Source: Terfezia claveryi
Taxonomy: Eukaryota; Ascomycota; Pezizomycetes; Pezizales; Pezizaceae
Assembly: GCA_015179025.1 (NCBI GenBank)
Contig: WHUX01000056.1
Coordinates: forward strand, 62,001 to 126,000
Reading direction: 5' to 3'
Length of the DNA: 64,000 bases
In this document: positions 35,746 through 48,149 of the stretch, piece by piece
How positions within the stretch are numbered: the first letter of the stretch is position 1
Layout: the number at the start of each line of letters is the position of its first letter
Position numbers and translations under genes: made by a program
The notes under the pieces: model-generated
What the model was told of the DNA's origin: nothing
What the model saw: the letters and a program-made list of their open reading frames with translations, nothing else
The model's database searches: none

Positions 35746-36254
35746 TATTAAAGTGGATAAAATAGGTAGCGGAACAGCGTAAGAAGTAGCGTAGTAACTA
35801 GCGGAGATTATGAAGGGATAGTGAGGATCATAGGAGAAGCAAGTATGATATGTGGAGGAGTGCGAGTGCAGTGTGAGTTACTTGATTAACTATCTAGAGG
35901 AGCAAGTAAACACCAGCCTTAAATACATGAATATAGAGTGTAAATGAAGCATATAATAACTTAACTAAAATAGGAAGTAATGAAGAGATATCCATAAGTA
36001 GAAAAGTTGTATGCATGTAATATTTAGATAAGATAGAGTAGGAAATAACGAGCATAGATATATAAACATATGAGTATAATAGTACAGAGTAAGTTGTATG
36101 TAAGACATGATATAGATACTCATAATAGAACTAGATAGAAATAAGTAGAAGAAGATATCATAATAGCGAAGCATATAATAATATAGTAATAGATATATAT
36201 GCCAAAATAGGAAAGAATAATAATATAAGAGGGCACAGAATATATGCTGCAACA
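35746..36254 (-). repeat. 3' LTR of copia-1 (509 bp)
   Basis: On the plus strand begins TATTAAAGTGGATAAAATAG (TG terminus mutated to TA) and ends GCTGCAACA. Same length as the LTRs at 11243 and 62276. Confidence 0.9.
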
Positions 36255-38400
36255 CTCTCTCTCATTTTGTAAGCCTGAGACTATTAGTATAATAGTGATG
36301 GAGTATAGGAAGGAGACCTTTAGTCATAAGGTCAGCATGGTTTTCATTAGTCAAGACATGACTGAGAGTAAAAGTCTTGAGGATAAGTTGTTCTCTTGTA
36401 AAATAATATGCAATATCGATGTGCTTTGTTTGAAGATTGTTGATAAGGGTTTTTGCAATGTTGATAGAGATGGTGCTATCTGCGTGAAGGTGGACTGGTA
36501 TTGTATGTCCAAGTTGGGAGAATGCGTAAATGTACCAGAGTGCCTGATAAGCGGTTGTTGAGAGTACCATATATTCGGATTCAGTTGTAGAGGCAGAGAC
36601 AGAGTTCTGCTTCTTTGACAACCAAGATATAGCACAACCATTAAGGAGAAAGACATAACCAATGACAGACTGACAGGTATCATGACAAGCAGCATAATTA
36701 GTATCAGAATAACCAACAAGCAATAGAGGAGATGAAGAAGAAGAGTATTAATATAAAAGAGAGAGATTATGAGTTCCAACAAGATAATGAAAAACCCTTT
36801 TAACAGCTGTATGATGACACTTAAGAAGATAAGAAGAGAAGCGTGAAAGAAAAGAAACAGAGAAAGCAAGATCAGGACATGTACAAGTAACAAGATACAT
36901 AAGAGAACCAATTATCTGTTGATATAAGGTACGTTCATAAGGGGGTTCTGAACCATCAGCCTTAACCAGTTGTACTTTGGGATCGATAAAAGTGAGAACT
37001 GATCGACAGTTGTTAAGTCCAAAGCATTTGAGTATATTGGTAATGTATTGACATTGAGAGAGTTGTAGTCCTTTCTCTATTGATATGACTTTGATTTTGA
37101 GTCTGTATTTGAGACTGCCTTTGATAGTAACTGTAAAGTAGGACTTAAGATGTTTGATAACAATCTTGATTTGAGGAGTTTTGCCTACTGCAGTAATATC
37201 ATCAACATAAACAACAAGTATTACCTTGAGTTCTATATTAATAAATACAAAAGGATCAAAGGGAAGGAAGATAAAGCCCAGTTCAGCAAGTGTTCAGGAG
37301 AGTCTTTTGAACCACTAGAGGGGTGCTTGCTTTAATCCATACAAGGCTTTATTAAGTTGAAGAATCTTACCATCTAGACTAATACCAGGAGGAGGTAACA
37401 TCCAGATTTCTTTGATAAGATCACCATTTAGAAAGGCTGATTTGATGTCAAGTTGATCCATGTCCAAAGAGAAGTGATTTACTAGGGCAATGGTGAGTTG
37501 TAAAGAGTCGTACCATGTCACTAGTGCGAATGTTTCATTATAATCAAGGCCTTCCTATTGAGAATAGCCCTTAGCAACAATTCTTGCTTTATGATGTTTA
37601 ACAGATCCATCTGCATTATGCTTGACCTTAAATACCCACTTGGAGCCAACAGGTTGTCGACCTGAGGATAATTCTGATATATCATGGATTGTCCATGTAT
37701 GAGCATCGATAATTGACAGGTATTCCTCAAGCATAGCTCGTTGCCATGCATCTACATCAAGGGAGGCTATAGCTTCTTTATAGCTATTAGGTTCTGCTAC
37801 AAGTTGAGCCCAGCCAGAGTCAGTATAATGGTTAAGTTGTTTCCTAGAACGTTTAGAGTATGACTTATAATCGAGCTTAGGAGTTTCTGGAGGTTTAGTG
37901 AACTCTTTAGAACAACTTGACTTTGGTGCAGCAGGTGTGGTGGCTCTTGTACGTTAGGGAAGAGTTGAGGGACCAGCAACTGGAGGTTCGATAACTCTCT
38001 CTGACTCAGAGTCCTCATTAGTGTATTGGTCATACTCTTGTAGATTTGATAGAGGAGGAGGTAGAGGAATAGACGGAATTATAGAAAATGGAGTAGTAGT
38101 AGTAGGTGTTGGAGTAGAGGGTGGAAGAGGTACAGGTGGTGTTGATAGAGTATCAGCTGTAGTAGGAGGTAGAGGGGGAAAGTGAACATTGATAGAAGTA
38201 TAAGATGATGATGGTTCAAACTTAACTTGTCAATAAGTATCTACTTTACATTGAGATAGGATATAGATATGAAACATATGACCTCATTCCATATAACTAA
38301 CAAGATGTCCTTCAAGTACTCTGGCTTTGAGTTTTGAACTAGCCAGTCACTTTTCTTCAGGAATATGAACGAAACACTTGGAGTAGAAAGGACGAAGATG
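36255..38400 (-). pseudogene. Copia-1 reverse transcriptase and RNase H, broken
   Basis: Reverse transcriptase: DQLDIKSAFLNGDLIKEIWM near 37440 and an intact YVDD box (VILVVYVDDITAVG) at about 37187-37230. RNase H: 36262-36723, with NGCAISWLSKKQNSVSASTT and ESEYMVLS. Copia-2 retains SDADYAACRDTRRSVTGY where this copy reads SDTNYAACHDTCQSVIGY; the changes are those expected of C-to-T and G-to-A. Split over frames by stops. Confidence 0.85.
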
Positions 38401-40560
38401 TGAGAGTGTTGGTTTGATGTTAAAGAGAGCCTCGAACGGGGTTTTTCCGTTTAGTATAAAGTAAGGCAATCTATTTTTGATATAGGCAGTCCAGTTAAAG
38501 GCTTCAGCCCAAAGATAGAGGGGTGCATCATCAAGAGAAGGTCAAACAATACTTGTGAAAGTTTGGTTATAGCATTCTGCAATGCCATTGGATTCATGGG
38601 AATAGGTGGTAGTAGTCTAGTGCTTGATACCTTTTTCTACAAAGTAAGCTTCCAGTTCCTTGTTGACATACTCACCACCTTGATCAGTTCTAAACGATCG
38701 AGGGTATTGTTTAGTTGTTGTGTTAACCTTTTCACAAAAAGCTTTGATGAAGCAAGTAGTATCACTCTTTTTGTAGAGGAAGTTCACTTCAGAGTAGCGA
38801 GATATATCTTCTATGAGAGTTAATATATACTTGCATTTACCAAGAGATTTGACTTTAAAGGGACCCATAAGATCAGAATGAACTAGATCAAAGGGTTTTG
38901 TTCCTTTTAGTTTCTCGATTGATATAGGTACTGACTACTTCGAGTTGTATTTGGCATATGATTCACAGAAGTATGAGGTTGGACGTTTGGGAAGGAGATT
39001 GCCATCTTCATAGATTTGACTGGCTTTTGACTAGAACTAAGTTGAAGAGTGACCAAGGGCACAATGCCAATAGTTTGTAGCAGCCATATAGATCTTTCCA
39101 TAGTGAACAATGCGATATACTTGATAGGAACCATAATTAAGTGAGGCAGAAATAACAACTGAATTATTCGATTTTCTTTTAACTTCTAAAATTCCATTTT
39201 CACTTAATAAACAAAAGTATTCTAATTCATCAATCTTCCTCCAAGAAATCAAACAAGCTTTATTCCAATCTGGTACATACAAAATATCAGAGAGAGTAAC
39301 ACAGATCACACTTTCAGCAACTTCAATATTCAATGAAACTTTCCCTTGATGTGTAGCCCACATCACTCTTCCTCCACCAACAGTTAGGCCTGTTTGGCAC
39401 TGTGTGTGTTCTAAAAGATAAGAGAAATCAGCAATGATATAATATGAAGCACCTGTGTCAAGGATCCATACCTTATATGTAGTGTAGTTAGTCAGTACAC
39501 TAGAGTGTTTGGAGGAGGGAGAAATCTGAAGAGAAGATGGGACAACTTTGACTATCATGGCAACACCATTATCTGAATCGTCAAAAGGTTGTTGAGCTAT
39601 TGCTACTCTATATGGGACTATCTCCTTACTATAAGTAGGAGGGTTTTGGGCGCCAAGTTTGGAGTAGTTGTATTCTTTGAGGGCTCAACAGGTCTTGAAA
39701 GTATGACCTTAGTAAGGCTTGCCTTTTGAATGATACCAGCTGTAGTTATTTCCTATAACAGGAGCCGATTTACCCTATCGAGAAGGGTTTGGCTTCTTGT
39801 TGACCTTGTTGTTGTTGTTATGGTTATTGTCCCGTTTTGTAAAGAGTACTTTGTTTGAGATGGGAACAGCAGAAGAGGAGACTAACTCAAGAAGACGGGT
39901 GCGAATGTCGAGATATGTGAGGCCTGTCTTAGATTAAAGATTGTCAACAACATTTTTGTAAGAGTTAGGAAGTGTCACAAGGAGATGAAGAGCTTTGATG
40001 GTATCAGATGAGAGATAAACAGAAAGATGACGATAGGGAGAAGTTGCAGCTGTTTCATTTAGCTTAGCAATGAGTTGATGGATTTCTGAGTCAAAGCTAT
40101 TGACATGCTATATAATACTGTCTCCTTTTTTCATCTGAATTCGAAGAGTGTGGTGAGTGTTCTTTAAGAAATTGTAGTCTGATCAACAATCGAATCGTTC
40201 CTGTAGATGTATCCAGGCTTGGTATGCTATTTCTTGTTCCACTATGAGTGCTATAAGAGATTGTTTGACAACCAATATAATAAGGATTTTATCTTTTGCA
40301 GTTCTCTTGTTCCAAATCTTAAGCTGTGTGTCATCAGTAGAAGGAGTAGCGGATGGTTGGAATAGATCTTCATAATCATGGGACATAATGATTAAAAGTA
40401 CCTAAGAGGACCAGACATAATATTCGTAACTATCATCTGATAGGCGTTTAGTATTATCAAGCTTATAGGAGAAGGTAGAGAGTGGGGCAGAGGAGGAGGA
40501 GGAGGAGCCTGAGGCATCAAGAGTATCCAACATGTTAAATGGTAGTTATGCAAGGTAGAA
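38401..40560 (-). pseudogene. Copia-1 Gag, protease and integrase, broken
   Basis: Gag at 40183-40386 (IAYQAWIHLQERFD, a UBN2-type capsid pattern). Protease near 39440-39470 has an intact active site WILDTGAS. Pre-integrase region around 39037-39080 (NYWHCALGHSS). Integrase core at 38617-38868 (TLIEDISRYSEVNFL, FRTDQGGEYVNKELE), in which both catalytic Asp residues are visible. Frames are interrupted. Confidence 0.83.
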
Positions 40561-40636
40561 ATCTACAGTAAATAATAGAGTAAAGATATAGACTTGATTA
40601 TGGGAATAAAAAGGCTAGAGCTCCAGGCTCATAACC

Positions 40637-41134
40637 TATTAAAGTAGATAAAATAGGTGGTGGGACAGCATAAGAAGTAGCGTATTAACCAGCAGAGATT
40701 ATGGAGGGAGTGTGAGGATCATAGGAGAAGCGAGTACGATATGTGGAGGAGTGTGAGTGTAGTGTGAGTTACTTGATTAACTATCTAGAGAAGTGGATAA
40801 ACACCAGCCTTAAATATATGAATATAGAGTATAAACGAAGCATATAATAACTTAACTTAAATAGGAAGTAATGAAGAGATATCTATAAGTAGAAAGGTTG
40901 TATGCATATAATATTCAGGTAAGACAAATGAGCATGAATATATAAACATATGAGTATGACAGTACAGAGTAAGCTGCATATAAGACATGATATAGATACT
41001 CATAATGGAACTAGATAGAAATAAGTAGAAGAAGATATCATGATAGCGAAGCATATAATGATATAGTAATAGATATATATGCTGAAATAGGAAAGAATAA
41101 TGACATGAGAGGGTACAGAATATATGCCGCAACA
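40637..41134 (-). repeat. 5' LTR of copia-1 (498 bp)
   Basis: Partner of 35746-36254, 11 bp shorter. Ends GCCGCAACA on the plus strand, followed by target duplication ATCT. Confidence 0.88.
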
Positions 41135-42480
41135 ATCTTAACTCAATTTTCCCCTGTAACTTCAAGTAGACCTGTTTTCCAACCCCTGGCATCACATCTC
41201 CGTTTTGCCTAACCTGGTTCTATAGAATAAATGTCAAGTCCTTTATAGCAAAAGTATGATCTCTCGTATAGGTAGTAACTATCTGAGATATTGCATTAAC
41301 CCTATTACTTTGACAGTAAGTATTCTTAAGGCCTTTATGTATAAGTAGCTTCACTAATATTTATGGAATATTGAGCTAGAGCCCTAAAGTTTAGAATCTG
41401 TTTGGCATAATAGGAGATTAAATAGATTTTTAGGAAATTGAAGTGTGCCCCTTCATGTAAAATCTTATTCACTAATTCCCAACAGTGCAAGGAATTTTCT
41501 TGATACATCCTAACCTTTTCTAATGCACTGAGGTCTTCAACCAATGATCTCGCTTATTCCTTCAACAAATCCTTATATGCTTCTGTAGCAGCCTTTCTTG
41601 TTTTCTTATTAGCACAGAACCTTAAGAACATAGCTTTAGTTTCATGAAACACATGCAAATATTCTTGTAAATAAGAAACTGTCTTATCTATATGACTAGG
41701 ATACTGAGTCATGAGATAGAAGTCAGTAATACTATGTACGCAGTGAATTGCTCAGTTGAACTCCTGTACCTGCCTTTTAGCATAGAAGATATTTCACTGT
41801 TGTAATAATATTCTAATAATAAAAGGCCACTCCCTTAAGTAATGGGTAGTTCACTGTTTTTGAGTGCTAGGAAGGTTCATTTGCCACTATGTTGATAAGC
41901 TTATATATTGTATATGCTGACTAAAATTAAACCTTGTATGTTAGATTGAGGCCTTTCAAGAAGTTATCCTTTAAAAACTGGTCAATCTTTGACTGTGAGG
42001 TCTTTGTAGAATTGAAGAAACATGACAGTCGATAATCAATTGAGGTGCGGAATAGAGCAAACAAATTGAAGTTTCTGTCTTTCTCTAGAAATACATGTGG
42101 ACATATTGGGTCGCCTGCACATGGATAGATGATTGCATTAATATGTTAACTTCACTCATCGGATTTTAGTTCAATACAAAAAGTTCGAGTCTTCCTATCA
42201 GATTCCTCACTATAGCATGAATCAGAGTAGTAATCAATATCAGCAGATAAAATATCTGTGAAATTGACTTTGTCTTTATTATAATCTAAATTAGTAGTAT
42301 CTTTGGTATTGAAGAACTAACACTTTCGAGATAGTAGCAGTAGCCCATTAATATCCTTCACATTATTTTTGGGATAAACCTTCTCCAGATGATTTGAATA
42401 TGCTTTAGCTAAAGTATAGAATCATGGGCACTATTGGCATAGAGTATTGTATCTATTCATTTTGAAACGTTATAGAGGTT

Positions 42481-43462
42481 GTAAAATATTGTAAGAGAGG
42501 GATTTGTAGTGTAAGATTTTTATTAATAGAATCTCAGGGAATAAGCTTTGTAAGTGCTAAAGCTCTAATTGCACGGAATAAAGGGATTCTATCTGACTTG
42601 ATGCATTGGATTTTGCTCAGATCGACTGCACACACTACTCTTAGCCCCACCCCCCTTCCTAATCTTCTCTCTACTTACTTTCTTCCTTCTACCCTACACC
42701 AAATATACTACCTTCGTATTCTTCCTTACTTCCCTCTACTATGGAGACTGCCCTCTACCTCTGGAGTCAAAAGAGCTCTTACCTTCATCTTGTTACATCT
42801 AAATTCAATGCCATAATCAGCCAACTAAAGCTACTGCAATCACGCTGGAAAGAACAACAAGATGAGGCTGAGGTTCTTCCTATCCTTAGTTAAGGTCCTA
42901 TCTATGACCTTCACTTCAACTATGCCACTTCTTTACTGAGTTCTGGGCTGCCCAAGACAATACTTCACTGGATACAAGTTCAGACTTCACTGGTTAGAAC
43001 ACTCTCGTAGTTTTTTATATTTGCTCTCCTCATTTAATAAAACTACAATTTCCAACCTGAACAAAAAAATCACTTCCTACATTAACCTTGATATTAACTC
43101 TTCCATCCCCCAAATCATCAATCCTTTTCTCCTTCATCCTTCCTCTCTAACTATGTTTCTATAGACATTCACAACAGGCATGCCATTGTCTTAGCTGTTG
43201 TCTTATCCGCTGCCTCTAATTTGACTTTGCAGATTGAGGAGAAGCTAGATTTGGAGGAGCTACTGGAGTTAGGGGATGCATTGGGGTTGGCAGAGGCATG
43301 GGAGGGGTTGGAAATAGGACTGTGAGTGGCATATTTTCTTGGTTCTCTAATTCATTGCTAGATATAGATAATCTGACTCCAAATGTTTCTTTGCTCACTT
43401 ACTATATGGTGATGGCGATGTGGGTAGTACTTCCAAATCCTTCTCCATATCCTCAATATCAG
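42481..43462. other. Unassigned sequence left of the large inverted repeat
   Basis: Short pyrimidine-rich open stretches (42598-42816 and 43298-43570, plus) but no recognised domain. 43235-43310 is a purine-rich stretch (GAGGAG... GGGGTTGG). Probably transposon debris. Confidence 0.4.
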
Positions 43463-45273
43463 TACTATTTGCAACCTAGTAGTGATCAGCCACTGTCTTA
43501 TGACCATCCCTACAACCCCTCAGTAGCAACACCCCTAGTCATATCTTATAATATATTATGGCTCTGCTGATTCCAGCTATATTTACAACTATAGAAGCAA
43601 ATACGCTCTACAACATGGTTACCCTCACATCCCGCCATATTTAACTCAATACCCCTATACCATCTCCCCTAGCATGACCCCTAATAGGGCGAGTATTATA
43701 TGGGTGAACTCATGACTATGAGAGGGCCCTTTACCTAACATCTATATTCATGATTAAATAGCTTCTAGGGCAGCAAACAACAATATATGCAAACAGTCAG
43801 CTATCATTACAAGTCACTCACCACTGCAAAAATGAGCTATTTTCAGAATTAGGTATATTTCTATGATTTATGCTATTATAACCCCCATATACCTCAATTC
43901 GCTATAATACTCTCTTCCTAAATATTCTCAGTCCCTACCGAAAAGTCTCCAATAGCTCTGGGAGCTCTAATACCCCCCTTTCAAGAATCTTTACACTCTA
44001 TTAATACCCCTGCCTCTACTCCCTCTGTTGGCCTTATATTATATGAATAGGCCCAAAATGGTAAGGAGACCTTTACCTATATCTATGGTAAATTAGTGCT
44101 GAAGGTAGAGTGTGCTAGTTTGGTTAGTACGGAGCATGCAAAATTACAAATTGCAGGATCTCAAGTCAGCACACTAAGTAAGTTCTAAGAGCTCTTATTC
44201 AATCAGCCAAATCCACCCCATCTATGCCCTCCTCAATCCTATGAGTTCAACACTCCTCTAGAGCATCCTCAGCAGCCCCAGAGAGATTGCTAATTACTCT
44301 AGAGCTATAATACCCCTCTATTTTGGGCTCTAGGTAGTCATATTAGCCATGGTGGTATGCTGGCCTTTTTTGAGGCATTTTAATCCCTTTATACTCTCTA
44401 TAGCTACCAGATTAGCCTAAGCATTACTAAAATGTACCAGAGCAGGTGTTGAGAGCATGCTAGGTTAGATACTAGGTTAGATGCTATATTGGTAGTCTAG
44501 TTACTATATTAGTAGACACTAGGTTGGACGCTAAGTATAGTACTAAAATAGCAGGAGACTAAACAAGGCCCTAGATTAGGTGTTGAGGAATTTAGAGCAG
44601 CTAAGTCAATGCTGAGTTGGACTTATAAGTATGGAGTTGCTGTTGGTTGCTGTGTAGGGGTTGAAATGGCCTTAGGGGAGGGTGAAAAAACCTCCTAGAT
44701 GGAAGCAACCCATGAAGCCCAAAGGGAAGGTATTAGAACTCTCAGAACTATTGGAGACCTTTCAGTGGTAGCTGAGAATGCTTGGGAAGATAGTATTGCA
44801 GCAGATTGAGGTATATGGGGGTTATAATAGAATAAATCATAGAAATATACCTAATTCTGAAAATAGCTCATTTTTGGAGCAGTAAGCAGCTTGTAATGAT
44901 AGCTAACTATTTGCATATATTGTTGTTTGCTACTCTAGGAGCTGTTTAATCATGAATATAGATGTTAGGTAAAGGGCCTTCTCATGGTGATAAGTTTACC
45001 TGCATAATACTCGCCCTATTTGGGGGGATTTGGAGGGAAAGGTCAGATATGACAAAGGTTATACTGGGGGAGGTAGTATGAGGGTATTGAGTTGAATATA
45101 GCAGGATGTGAGGGTAACCATGTTGTAGAGCGTATTTGCTTCCATAGTAGTAAATATAGCCAGAATCAGCAGAGTCATAATATATTACGAGATATGGCTA
45201 TGGGTATTACTACTGGGGGGTTGCAGAGATAGTTATAAGATAGTGGCTGATCACTACTAGGTTCAAATAGTAG
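43463..45273. repeat. Large imperfect inverted repeat, arms of about 515-553 bp
   Basis: Left arm 43463-43978 and right arm 44721-45273 are reverse complements with moderate divergence (shared blocks: CTAGTAGTGATCAGCCACT, GCAAATACGCTCTACAACAT, TGAGCTATTTTCAGAATTAG and its complement). The loop (about 742 bp) contains short TTAGATACTAGG-type repeats but no recognised gene. The left arm read on the plus strand gives a Tyr/Pro-rich relic (SKYALQHGYPHIPPYLTQY). Could be two opposed copies of one element end, or a foldback-type element. Confidence 0.85.
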
Positions 45274-45394
45274 TTAATTCCAATACACTTTAGAGAGAAG
45301 CTATCCACTTACACCGGCTTTATGTTCTATATAATATCTTCATTGGGTCTTCATTAATACTAAGAAAATATTAGCTAGGACTAAGACTCTTGCT

Positions 45395-45655
45395 CCAATT
45401 ATAGGAGGGCTCTAGCTCCAATTATGGGAGAGCTCTCGCTCTAATAGGAGGTCTCTCACTCTAATAGGAAGACTCTCACTCTAATGGGAGGGCTCTCACT
45501 CCAAAAGGGTCTCTTAAGGGGGGCTCTCAATCAAAAGGGGGCTTTCTCAACCAAAGGGGGGCTTTCTCAACCAAAGGGGGGCTTTCTCAACCAAAGGGGG
45601 GCTTTCTCAACCAAAGGGGGACTTTCTCAACCAAAGGGGGTTTCTTTGCTAAGCA
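45395..45655. repeat. Graded satellite ending in a 20-bp AACCAAAGGGGGGCTTTCTC array
   Basis: Starts with units of about 22-25 bp (GCTCTAGCTCCAATTATGGGAGA, CTCTCACTCTAATAGGAAGA) and changes into near-identical 20-bp units (CTTTCTCAACCAAAGGGGGG) in strict register at 45542, 45562, 45582, 45602 and 45622. Each unit contains the dyad AAAGGGGGGCTTT. No spacers of differing sequence, so not a CRISPR array. Confidence 0.9.
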
Positions 45656-46929
45656 AATTAGAACATACCTATTAGTACTATCTTTTGGAGATTGCTCTAA
45701 TAGTGAGAACATCAGTTTCTAGTTAGGTTGATATGAAAGCATAATGATAGTAGTGGCAGAATAGCTAATAGACAATAATAGCAATTAATATATTGCAAAT
45801 GTTGAGGAGAATAGGTTTATATGTATTAAGTGATTTGGGGGGGGCAGCAAATCAAACCTGTGTCAGTGCTATGGTCTCAATAGTCTTATACCTAATTGGA
45901 AAGGAATTAATATGAGTGGCATATACCGCTAGGTATTATAAAGATCTATAAGACAACAGCATATTTGCAGTGCACTTAGATTCCAACGAAAGTAGTCGGA
46001 TGACTTCTGTAACAGTGGCTTGATACAGTGGCTCTAAATAAATTATTAATATTCGGTAGTAGCGCTATCACTTATATATGCAATGTCCTAGGTCTTTCTG
46101 ACTTAGAAAATTTACTAGAAGGGGTACAAGCTGCTTTCTAAACAGGCTTAGATTTGGGATAGCACTACCAAATAACTCGAGTCTAGCCCCTATATAAACA
46201 ACTTGCAAAAGCCCGCTAACCTCATAAGTTGGAATCTGTGTATATTGCATACTTTCTATTATGCCGTGGTTATTTGTATTTCGCTGTTATATATTCTACT
46301 TCTGTTTACCATATGCTATAAAATATAGTAGTGTCACAATATCTATATATAACAAAAAGTATATAGTACACTCAAATCCCAACTTACAAGGTTGGAGGGC
46401 TTTTGAAAGTCATTATACAGGTGCTAGATATTAACACAAAGGTCATAGTCTTATGCAGGTTATAGTCTTATGCAGGCCATAGATAGCTATGTGGATTGCT
46501 GACTGCTTGAAGCAAACATGTCCAATAATTAACATAAAGGTCATGGCCTTATGCAGGCTATACAGAACTGGAGTGACTGGCCATGTTGATTGCCGACTAA
46601 GGAAACATGGCCTACTTTTATGTCCAACTTCGTAAAGTCTATAGATACTCCCATAGATCTGTGAATCAATTATTCTTATTAACTATTTACAATACTTCCC
46701 ACGATTATAACTTCAATACCTTCCTGCTATCACCACTTCCCATTTCGTTAATACCTAACTAACTAACAACCAATATAAATAACGTAAGTACCTCTTAAAG
46801 CATAGTTTCTAACGAAGGTATCTAAAATTCCAATATAGTTTGTTTAAATACTATTCACGACACAAGAAGTTAGCCAGGTAAAAGCAGTATTAGGGTGGGG
46901 GGAGCATGACCCCTAGTACTCCTAATGGA
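45656..46929. other. Non-coding, transposon-type spacer with a 110-bp tandem duplication
   Basis: No gene supported. At about 46430-46610 a block of about 110 bp is present twice (ATTAACACAAAGGTCATAGTCTTATGCAGG and ATTAACATAAAGGTCATGGCCTTATGCAGG starts); the first copy also repeats its TTATAGTCTTATGCAGG part. 46200-46360 is AT-rich. Confidence 0.5.
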
Positions 46930-48140
46930 GGAACGGAGTCAAGGGGTAGGTACGGACTAATGAGATAATAGGGAAAAGGCAAGCTGGTAATACCCTCTAG
47001 TATCAATTCAAAACCTATGCCTAGCAGGAGACTGGGCTACCTGCATCTGGAATTGCCTTAATCCAAAATAAGGCAGGGCCATTAAAAGAGCAGCTGAAAC
47101 TACTCTCAATAAGATTTTGCCAGATATGCTCAAAAAGGCCAAAGACATAGAGCAGGAGTATACATTAGCCCAAGTAGCAAACCTGGCTGCTAATGCTCTA
47201 AATGTCTAGTTTGGCAGGGCCTATACAACTGGTCGAAATGCAGAGAATAATGGTCAGGAGGGCTTCCGAAAGTCTGTAAAACTATTCCTCATCAATCCAG
47301 CCCACAGCAATAAGGTACAGGATAATGATAGTAGGAAGTATAAATAAGATAAACCTCCGAGCAACTGTGTTGCTATTTTAAGATAGGCATCTCTTTTAGA
47401 GATTGTGGACAAGAACTGAGAAAGAATCCTAGTGGGGTAGAAGGTGCGGGCTATCTATTAGGCACTAGAGAACCCAAGCCTAAGTAATGCAATCTCTCCT
47501 GCCATACGTCTGCAAACCAACGAAGAGGTGCAAGCCCTTTTAGAGCTAACCTCATCAAAACCTGTTCCGGTACAAGTTATTCTTCATAGGGATCCAGCTT
47601 TGGTGCCTCTAGTTGTGGACAGTCCACCGGCAGATGATGGTGCATACTTCGAGGCTGACTTTCTTGATGCAGCAGAGAAGTATATAGACTCTGTAGAGGA
47701 TTCTAACTCTTTGAGTTGAAATCTTGCTAGCTTTACAAAGCATACATTCCCTCGTACATAGGAGGGATTTGAAGTACAGAAGCTAAAGATCAGGATATGG
47801 ATTAAGAGGCAAAAGAGAGCTTTACATACAATGAAGAGGAAGGAGTAGGAAAAGTACCCAGCTGAGAAGATCTACAATTCCAACTCTAAGGGGTGGAATA
47901 TCTAGTAGACACTGGATCCCCAACTGGAGAATGGCAGGAAAATGGTGCTAGCCAGGGGTTCGACCGCTACTGGAATGACGACTATATGAGCTATGCTGGA
48001 AGTGGATCCTGCAGCTCCTCTAGTAGATAGGAATACTTATAGGTCGAGGTGACAGGTGGCATATGATGAAGGAGTAAGGGTAGCCAATGAGGCATGGAGG
48101 GCTTTGGGATAAGGTTGGTATGTGGAGGCAGATACAGAGG
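46930..48140 (+). pseudogene. Unrecognised coding relic
   Basis: A plus-strand frame with protein-like composition is readable through scattered stops. It includes [20 protein letters not shown] near 47135, NKVQDNDSRKYKQDKPPSN near 47310, an open run [20 protein letters not shown] to about 47719, and a basic stretch IRIWIKRQKRALHTMKRK near 47795. I do not recognise the family. Stops are TAG or TGA as in the surrounding relics, so an old transposon Gag-like or satellite-borne ORF is more likely than a host gene. Confidence 0.4.
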
Positions 48141-48149
48141 TCTGTGCCA

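Larger units (their letters stand above)
35746..41134 (-). mobile_element. Copia-1: full-length Ty1/copia element, RIP-mutated
   Basis: LTRs at 35746-36254 (3') and 40637-41134 (5') with PPT complement CTCTCTCTCA inside the 3' LTR. Internal minus-strand order: Gag (about 39600-40500), protease (39440-39470), integrase (about 38400-39150), reverse transcriptase (37100-37800) and RNase H (36262-36740), the order diagnostic of Ty1/copia. Flanked by ATCT at 35742-35745 and 41135-41138. Inserted in Plavaka relic 2. Confidence 0.9.
35150..42480 (-). pseudogene. Plavaka-like transposase relic 2, split by copia-1
   Basis: Minus-strand transposase in two parts, 41135-42480 and 35150-35745. The first begins near 42455 with a C2-type finger start (MNRYNTLC..C) and later includes HFNFLKIYLISYYAKQI near 41410-41460 and CQSNRVNAISQIVTTYTRDH near 41270-41330. 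The second includes VGMLNSRILGRINVLYKV near 35430 and EEIVHLILLEPEESWLVNN near 35210-35270. All later blocks are paralleled in relic 1. Between the N-terminal part and the HFNFLK block, the INFSG...IGNI and DILHT-type blocks of relic 1 are absent, so the catalytic middle seems deleted. The copia-1 insertion restores the frame exactly when removed. Confidence 0.78.

Noticed and set aside
35965..36255. Hydrophobic Tyr/Leu-rich ORF, repeated at 40857-41195 and 62496-62795
   Set aside because: It recurs because it lies in the copia LTR; the hydrophobic look follows from AT-rich LTR sequence, not from a membrane protein.
36351..36911. Minus-strand ORF of 186 codons, Leu/Ser-rich (also 62974-63498)
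   Set aside because: Out-of-frame shadow of copia RNase H, present in both copia copies.
45540..45640. Regular 20-bp repeats resembling a CRISPR array
   Set aside because: Units are head to tail with no unique spacers, and the context is eukaryotic.
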